Source of the DNA: UBA10110 sp964354145
GTDB lineage: Bacteria; Patescibacteriota; Kazan-3B-28; UBA10110
Assembly (NCBI GenBank): GCA_964354145.1
Contig: CAYGXX010000002.1
Coordinates: 1 to 33,934 of the forward strand
Reading direction: 5' to 3'
Length of the DNA stretch: 33,934 nucleotides
Below are positions 29,618-33,934 of this stretch, piece after piece. Position 1 is the first letter of the stretch, and each line of letters opens with the position of its first letter. A model generated the notes under the pieces. It was not told where the DNA came from, did no database searches, and saw only the letters and a program-made list of their open reading frames with translations. The position numbers and the translations under genes were made by a program.

Positions 29618-31118
29618 CGCAGCAATTGTTGGACTAGATGCCACATTGGTTGACGTAGAAGTGGATATTAGCCAGGGTCTGCCGGGGTTTTTGATTGTCG
29701 GACTACCCGATAAAGCAGTGGAAGAAGCCAAAGAGCGCGTAAAATCCGCTATCCGGAATAGCAATGTGCAGTTTCCTAATAAGAAGATTACGGTTAATTT
29801 AGCGCCGGCTGATTTGCGCAAAGAAGGACCGGCGTATGATCTACCGATCGCGGTAGGGATTATGTTAGCCTCCGAACAAATCTATAAACCAGACAGCGCG
29901 GTATTTTTTGGCGAATTAGCCCTGGATGGAAACATCCGCCCAATTAATGGAGCCATTTTATTTGCCTCTATGGCTAAAGATTTGCATATAAAAAATATTT
30001 ACCTGCCAGCTGAAAATGCCTTGGAGGCTTCTTTAATAGATGAAATAGAAATTATTCCGGTTAAGAATTTGAAACAACTAGTCGCCCACCTGCGCAAAGA
30101 AATTAATATTTCTCCTCATCCACAAACTACTGTGGATCCATCACTGCTGGAGCAGAGTTTCGCGACCGACATGAAGGATATTTCCGGGCAAGAACAGGCT
30201 AAAAGAGCTTTAGAGATTGCGGCAGCTGGTCGGCACAATATTCTAATGTCCGGCCCGCCAGGATCGGGCAAAACTATGCTGGCGAAAGCCCTGACTACTA
30301 TTCTCCCGCCCCTGACTGTCCCGGAGATGCTGGATGTCACCAAAATCTATAGTGTGACTGGCTATTTGGCCAATAATAATTCCCTGATATTACAGCGACC
30401 TTTCCGCAGTCCTCACCACACCGCTTCCGCGGTCGCCATCACCGGCGGAGGCAATTGGCCTAAGCCTGGGGAAATCTCTCTGGCCCACAAAGGGGTATTG
30501 TTTTTGGATGAATTACCAGAGTTTACTCGCCAAGTTTTGGATGTGTTGCGCCAACCAATGGAAGACAAAGTTGTGCACGTTTCCCGCGCGGCGATGAGCA
30601 CCTCTTTCCCTGCCAACTTTATGTTAGTCGCCGCTCAAAATCCCTGCCCCTGCGGTTATTTCGGTGATCCTCAAAAATCCTGCACTTGTAGCGCCGGCCA
30701 GATTCATAATTATCAAAAGAAGATTTCCGGGCCGATGTTAGACCGAATTGATTTGCATATCCAAGTCCCCCGCTTAAGTTATGACAAACTCACAACCAAC
30801 CCTAATGCCGAAAGCTCGTTAGTTATTCGGGGTCGAATAATTCTGGCCCAAAAAATCCAATATGATAGATTCGCTGATTCTGCAACCTCCAATAATTCTG
30901 AGATGAATACCGAGGAGTTAAAACAATTCTGTATATTGGATGAAACCGGTCATGAACTCCTCCGCCATGCGGTAGATAAAATGAATTTATCCGGCCGGGC
31001 TTATAGCCGCACCCTCAAAGTTTCCCGCACAATTGCCGATTTAGAGAATGAAGGGAACATAAAACCCCAGCATATCGCCGAGGCTCTAAGTTACCGCTTA
31101 ACCGACAATGAATTTTAG
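29595..31118 (+). CDS. comM: ComM/YifB-like AAA+ Mg-chelatase family protein
   Basis: ComM is a hexameric helicase that helps branch migration when incoming DNA recombines during natural transformation. The 507-residue protein has the complete plan: an N-terminal Lon-like domain (IVGLDATLVDVEVDISQGLPGF...GLPDKAVEEAKERV), Walker A GPPGSGKT near residues 220-227, Walker B LFLDELPEF near 302, and the signature NPCPCGYFGDPQKSCTCS...GPMLDRIDLHIQVPRL. A C-terminal winged-helix-type region follows (LSGRAYSRTLKVSRTIADL). It converges with the small membrane-protein gene, with four bases of 3' overlap. CPR bacteria often keep competence genes, so a role in DNA uptake is plausible. Confidence 0.95.
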   Translation: MALAKINSAAIVGLDATLVDVEVDISQGLPGFLIVGLPDKAVEEAKERVKSAIRNSNVQFPNKKITVNLAPADLRKEGPAYDLPIAVGIMLASEQIYKPDSAVFFGELALDGNIRPINGAILFASMAKDLHIKNIYLPAENALEASLIDEIEIIPVKNLKQLVAHLRKEINISPHPQTTVDPSLLEQSFATDMKDISGQEQAKRALEIAAAGRHNILMSGPPGSGKTMLAKALTTILPPLTVPEMLDVTKIYSVTGYLANNNSLILQRPFRSPHHTASAVAITGGGNWPKPGEISLAHKGVLFLDELPEFTRQVLDVLRQPMEDKVVHVSRAAMSTSFPANFMLVAAQNPCPCGYFGDPQKSCTCSAGQIHNYQKKISGPMLDRIDLHIQVPRLSYDKLTTNPNAESSLVIRGRIILAQKIQYDRFADSATSNNSEMNTEELKQFCILDETGHELLRHAVDKMNLSGRAYSRTLKVSRTIADLENEGNIKPQHIAEALSYRLTDNEF

Positions 31119-31414
31119 ATGAATTTGGCAATGGCTTGATGAAGCCAAGTGCCAACGGCAGTATTATCGACTAGATAATTGAGGGCGAACAGAGCCACCA
31201 GCATAATTACGGCTACAATTAACAAAGTAATGAGGTCGTGCCGGATAATGGCATGTTTTTGGGCATGAGCCGCCGCTAATGTACCTATTTGAACATCCCC
31301 GGCCATCTCTTGGGCGGTAGGAGTTTGGAGCACCCCAATCGGTTGGCTAGTTTGCTGGTACAGACTACTTAACCTTTGTAACTCTTTAGCTGCTTTTTTG
31401 AATTTCTTCGCCAT
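31115..31414 (-). CDS. Small single-span membrane protein (hypothetical)
   Basis: This 99-residue protein has a basic, coiled-coil-prone N terminus (MAKKFKKAAKELQRLSSLYQQ) and one strong membrane segment near residues 61-82 (LITLLIVAVIMLVALFALNYLV), with a short C-terminal tail. The polar region before the span ends in HAIIRHD. I do not recognise a family. A TACAAT -10 box lies about 30 bases upstream, immediately after the terminator of the next gene. Confidence 0.6.
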   Translation of the reverse strand: MAKKFKKAAKELQRLSSLYQQTSQPIGVLQTPTAQEMAGDVQIGTLAAAHAQKHAIIRHDLITLLIVAVIMLVALFALNYLVDNTAVGTWLHQAIAKFI

Positions 31415-31454
31415 AGGACTACATATTAATTAGTAAATATATTGTATCATAAAC

Positions 31455-31479
31455 AAAAGAAAAGCCCCTTAAAGGGGCT
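31455..31479 (-). terminator. Rho-independent terminator containing a stop codon
   Basis: On the minus strand AGCCCC and GGGGCT arms with a TTTAA loop are followed by TTTTCTTTT. The TAA stop of the gene at 31469-31879 lies in the loop, so gene and terminator overlap. Confidence 0.85.
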
Positions 31480-31879
31480 CAGGAGGTTGGCCTCCAACCA
31501 AACCTTGTTCGAACAGATCCCTGAGAGGAAAGTTGTACTTGAGCGCAAGACGCCTATATACAACTAACCAATTAGGATCAAATTCATTGAGGTGCACTCT
31601 GATCAGCTTTCCAAGCTTTTGTGCATGGCACAGTTCTTGCAAGGTACCATCAGAAATACCAAATAACCAGAACTCATCGCAGATTCCAACAGCCCGAAGA
31701 CAAAATTCCATTGATTTGTCTCTTCCAATAGGACCATCTTCAAACCTGTCTAGTTCAAATGCTTGGAAAGGGTGAAAAGGACCGTGCCCTCTAAATGTCA
31801 CAAAATCCATGATCTCCTTCGTTTTACTTGCTAATCGTGCCGGCGTGGCGCAATAGACTAGCAGTTTCTTCTTAGGCAT
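31469..31879 (-). CDS. Putative nucleoside deoxyribosyltransferase-like (DUF4406-like) protein
   Basis: This 136-residue cytoplasmic protein starts with a short strand (KKLLVYCATPAR). Later it has the block GICDEFWLFGISDGTLQELCHAQKLGKLIRV, which resembles the D-x-W/F ... G-x-S-x-G-T-x-x-E-L pattern of nucleoside 2-deoxyribosyltransferase-like and DUF4406 proteins. These bind nucleosides or nucleotides, and some modify them. A GAGAGG Shine-Dalgarno sequence lies about 10 bases upstream of the ATG, and a GTGGTACAAT -10 box lies further upstream, just after the rRNA terminator. The gene ends inside its own terminator. The family call is moderate and enzymatic activity is unproven. Confidence 0.55.
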   Translation of the reverse strand: MPKKKLLVYCATPARLASKTKEIMDFVTFRGHGPFHPFQAFELDRFEDGPIGRDKSMEFCLRAVGICDEFWLFGISDGTLQELCHAQKLGKLIRVHLNEFDPNWLVVYRRLALKYNFPLRDLFEQGLVGGQPPEPL

Positions 31880-31924
31880 ATTGGTTAACCTCTCAAAGGA
31901 CTTGTTGATAAATTATTGTACCAC

Positions 31925-31948
31925 AAAAGAAAACTCCCCTATGGGAGC
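31925..31948 (-). terminator. Terminator of the rRNA operon
   Basis: On the minus strand a CTCCC/GGGAG stem with loop ATAG (extended by flanking G) is followed by TTTTCTTTT, about 20 bases after the 5S 3' end. Confidence 0.85.
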
Positions 31949-31967
31949 TATCTTTTAACCAATTCAC

Positions 31968-32087
31968 TGTCCTGGCACCGACCTACTTTTGCGACCCCGA
32001 AGGGTAACTATCATCGGCGCTGAGATGCTTAACGGCCGTGTTCGGGATGGGAACGGGTGTTGCCACCTCGCTTCGGGCACCAGGACA
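31968..32087 (-). rRNA. rrf: 5S ribosomal RNA
   Basis: About 120 bases on the minus strand match the 5S consensus: the terminal helix is TGTCCTGG/CCAGGACA, loop B/C has CCCATCCCGAACACGG, and the 3' half has the GCCGATGATAGT segment and GTAGGTCGGTGCC. Ends are placed by helix I pairing and are good to within two or three bases. It lies downstream of 23S with a protein-coding gene between them. Confidence 0.95.
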
Positions 32088-32096
32088 GTAAACTCG

Positions 32097-32408
32097 TTAC
32101 TTCTTGTCTAAAAGTTCGCGCAGTTTACGCGTATTGTATTCAATAGAAAGAAAAACCTGCAAAACTTCTGCTAGAGCAAAGAAAATCATGGTATAAACCA
32201 CAGTAGCGATTAACATAACCAGAGCCAATAACCACGGTGATTGGCTTAAAGAGGATAGCCCAAGCTTATCAATCACTTGCGGCACCGCCAGTATCTCGAT
32301 AGCTGCTGCCACTCCTGCCGCTAACGATATCCAGCCTAATATTTTTAACAAAACGATGATGGTTTTGAGCATTTTGAATCGCTCGGATTTGTCTTTTTTC
32401 ATCCCCAA
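32097..32408 (-). CDS. Small membrane protein encoded between 23S and 5S rRNA (hypothetical)
   Basis: This protein of 101-103 residues is basic at the N terminus (MKKDKSERFKMLK). It has two hydrophobic segments, TIIVLLKILGWISLAAGVAAAIEI and WLLALVMLIATVVYTMIFFALAEVL, and a charged C terminus (EYNTRKLRELLDKK). I do not recognise the family. It may start at the TTG (32408) or at the ATG two codons later; a GGGG run precedes the ATG too closely for normal initiation. The stop codon is about 10 bases before the 5S start and the ORF begins about 90 bases after the 23S end, all on the same strand, so it is probably transcribed with the rRNA. A weak internal promoter cannot be excluded. Confidence 0.62.
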   Translation of the reverse strand: MGMKKDKSERFKMLKTIIVLLKILGWISLAAGVAAAIEILAVPQVIDKLGLSSLSQSPWLLALVMLIATVVYTMIFFALAEVLQVFLSIEYNTRKLRELLDKK

Positions 32409-32789
32409 TCAGTTTAGAATTACTTCATCATCATCTTACCACAAATTATTTTCTGCCCTTAGTTTACTCTAACCACCGATTAAGAGAAAACTCTAGAAAA
32501 GTCAAGTGATCGGACTATTAGTACAACTTGGCTTAATCCATTGCTGGACTTACACCTGTTGCCTATCAACCAAGTAGTCTACTTGGGTCCTTATTTCTTG
32601 CGAAAAGGAAATCTATTTTGGGGGAGGCTTCGCACTTAGATGCTTTCAGCGCTTATCCTTTCCGGACGTAGCTACCCAGCGGTGCTTTTGGTAAAACAAC
32701 TGGTACACCAGCGGTCCGTTCCTTTAGGTCCTCTCGTACTGTAAAGGACTCCCCTCAAATTTCCTACATGCACAGCAGATAGAGACCGA

Positions 32790-33134
32790 CATTCTGTTAC
32801 TTTGCAAAACCACTTCCAATTATTCCGATGCTCTGTGGCGTCCTATTGTTTCTAATAGGTTCTGCATATCGCTATGCAGTTCGGACTGTATCTTTCCGTT
32901 TCTTTAAACGGGCCTGGCGTACAGTCTCTGAGGACTCTCCGTCATTAGACGGGTTGCCTGCTGGTTGTCTGCACCCATCCATTTTCACTTTAATAATTTA
33001 ATTCTATTATATAGAGACTAAATTATCAATAGTAGAATGGGATACCCAGAGTTTCCAGCATACAGCCAAGTTTATCTTGTTATTTTGACAAGAGTAGCTA
33101 GACAAAGCTACTTAGACAGCATGGTCAATTGCTT
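32790..33134 (-). ncRNA. Group I intron B in 23S rRNA (after E. coli position ~2604), no ORF
   Basis: This 345-base intron has a complete textbook core. P1 pairs the exon end AGACAGT with the internal guide GCTGTCT (U-G at the splice site). P2 is AGTAGCT/AGCTACT and P2.1 is CTTGT/ACAAG. P3 is TTGGC/GCCAG. P4 is TGCTGG/CCAGCA. P6 is CCGTC/GACGG. The R motif is CAGAGACTGTACGC and the S motif AAAGATACAGTCC, with P7 formed by GACTGTA/TACAGTC. P8 is CCGTTT/AAACGG, P9 is CTGCATA/TATGCAG and P9.1 is CCTATT/AATAGG. It ends in G. A GACC/GGTC pairing could form P10. It is likely self-splicing and too small to carry an endonuclease. Confidence 0.93.
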
Positions 33135-33145
33135 ACTGTCTCACG

Positions 33146-33877
33146 CATGTTATTCCATTATTACTAATGGCATAGACTATATCTTCATCCTCTGCAATAC
33201 AACTATTGCAGGAGGAGGTGGCGTGTAATGGCTATGGAGCCATTTCATCTTATTGCTCTTGCTGTAGCAATTTGAATCAGTCGTTACGGGGAATGAGATT
33301 ATTTTGTCTAAGAAAAACTTTAACGCTTTCCCGAGTTGTTGTACGTTTCTTTGAATAATTGTATATGGCAGTTTCATCCACCAACCGAGCTCTTCTTAAG
33401 AACTCTCTAGTGGAAATAGATTTCTTGTCGGTAAGGTTGATCCGGCAAATGTTTAAAACCTTTTTTGCTAATTCACGTTTTAATCGTAAATACGGCAACA
33501 GTTTATTAAGCACTTGCTGAACTGACTCTGGACTAACAATAGTATATTCTGTCATTCCGTCATTCCGATCCCTGATATAACCTGCTTTCAGCTTGCTTTT
33601 GAGCCAAATCAGAAAATCTTTGTGATTAGTTTTCTGATAGAACACAATGCTTACTCTGATTTGAAAGCCATAAATATATCCGGGGCGTTTGACTAATTGA
33701 GCCATAATACAACCATCCCCATCCAAGAAACCTGCAATATACGCAAGAAGTTTTTCTGACATAACCTCAATCTTCCCTCGGTATTACCCTCTTCCCGTTC
33801 GGTTGGGAAGTTCGGGTTTCACCGATATAAGCCACATTTATTATACGGTATTTCTACCGTAGAACGCAATGTAATTT
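33146..33877 (-). mobile_element. Group I intron A in 23S rRNA (after E. coli U2593) carrying an endonuclease gene
   Basis: This 732-base intron lies at the site used by the Chlamydomonas chloroplast LSU intron. P1 pairs AGAACGT with GCGTTCT. P2 is ACGGTA/TACCGT, P3 is GTGGC/GCCAC, P4 is TCGGT/ACCGA. P5 nests ACCC/GGGT outside CTTCCC/GGGAAG. P6 is GGGAA/TTCCC, with the endonuclease gene in its loop. P7 is GACTG/TAGTC (S motif AAGATATAGTC). Two hairpins, ATTGC/GCAAT and AATGGCT/AGCCATT, lie between P7 and P3 as P7.1 and P7.2, which suggests subgroup IA. P8 is CTGCAATA/TATTGCAG and P9 is CCATTA/TAATGG. It ends in G. Confidence 0.92.
33277..33762 (-). CDS. I-CreI-like LAGLIDADG homing endonuclease in intron A
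   Basis: This 161-residue protein has a single LAGLIDADG motif (AYIAGFLDGDGCI), so it should act as a homodimer. It matches I-CreI along its length: D16 aligns with the catalytic D20, Q43 with Q47 and K95 with K98. GYIRDR, YLRLKRELAKKVL and KKRTTTRESVKVFL are shared landmarks. Catalytic residues look intact. Homologues cut intronless 23S genes at the insertion site so that the intron is copied in by repair. A TTGAGG Shine-Dalgarno sequence precedes the ATG. The TGA stop lies inside the P7 strand of the intron (AACGACTGATTC), so coding and ribozyme sequences overlap. Confidence 0.92.
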   Translation of the reverse strand: MSEKLLAYIAGFLDGDGCIMAQLVKRPGYIYGFQIRVSIVFYQKTNHKDFLIWLKSKLKAGYIRDRNDGMTEYTIVSPESVQQVLNKLLPYLRLKRELAKKVLNICRINLTDKKSISTREFLRRARLVDETAIYNYSKKRTTTRESVKVFLRQNNLIPRND

Positions 33878-33910
<33 letters not shown>

Positions 33911-33934
33911 TGGCGAACAGCCAAACCCTTGGGA

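Noticed and set aside
32409..32500. Internal promoter for the gene between 23S and 5S
   Set aside because: TTGACT with TAATCG, and an isolated TAAGAT, are visible but neither pair has a convincing partner hexamer.
33037..33228. Plus-strand ORF of 63 codons inside the 23S introns
   Set aside because: It spans the intron A/B boundary and the exon on the opposite strand, so it is not a plausible gene.
32790..33877. A single large intron or a twintron in 23S rRNA
   Set aside because: Two complete cores, two P1 helices and two terminal Gs are present, and the intervening 11 bases are true exon sequence, so two adjacent introns fit better than a nested arrangement.

Overview
The window looks like part of the chromosome of an uncultivated bacterium of the Candidate Phyla Radiation (Patescibacteria). 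The reasons are a 23S rRNA gene split by group I introns, one of which carries a homing endonuclease; shortened aminoacyl-tRNA synthetases (ThrRS without its TGS domain, ProRS without its INS editing domain); several -10 boxes placed so close to start codons that transcripts should be leaderless; and large secreted proteins with little similarity to well-studied families. TGA acts as a stop codon (for example at the end of thrS), so this is not a lineage that recodes TGA. The exact lineage cannot be named from this sequence alone.

Layout. 0-3.2 kb, plus strand: thrS, a small basic ORF coupled to it, and miaA. 3.2-6.1 kb, minus strand: a GT2 glycosyltransferase, a methyltransferase, and a methyltransferase-GtrA fusion, probably for lipid-linked or surface glycans. 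6.1-14.9 kb, minus strand: surface cassette 1, in transcription order a small WxL-like exported protein with its own promoter and terminator, a GT39/PMT-like glycosyltransferase, a second polytopic GT-C-like protein, a LysM protein with a WxLIP-like ectodomain, and a 971-residue secreted protein. 15.2-19.5 kb: proS, argS and tRNA-Pro, interspersed with two GIY-YIG nuclease genes, each bracketed by inverted copies of a short palindromic repeat. 19.7-26.8 kb, plus strand: surface cassette 2, with paralogous genes in the same order (small WxL-like protein with promoter and terminator, GT-C-like protein, WxLIP-like LysM protein, large secreted protein). 27.0-31.1 kb: a Kre9/NBR1-like secreted protein, a CapA-like phosphoesterase and a ComM-like AAA+ protein. 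31.1-34 kb, minus strand: a small membrane protein, a putative deoxyribosyltransferase-like protein, and the 3' end of the rRNA operon (23S, then a small membrane-protein gene, then 5S).

How the parts fit. The two surface cassettes are the main accessory content. They run outward from the central synthetase block as an ancient inverted duplication. Each small gene has a near-consensus promoter, a clean terminator and a C-terminal WxL-like module that recurs at the end of the large protein in the same cassette. The membrane glycosyltransferases probably modify the exported proteins and the LysM proteins probably organise them at the envelope.

The most striking structure is in the 23S gene. 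Two complete group I introns lie at the peptidyl-transferase centre, separated by an 11-nt exon. The first sits exactly at the I-CreI insertion site and encodes an I-CreI-like LAGLIDADG protein. Short palindromic repeats of at least four families are scattered through intergenic DNA and have also entered several coding sequences in frame.
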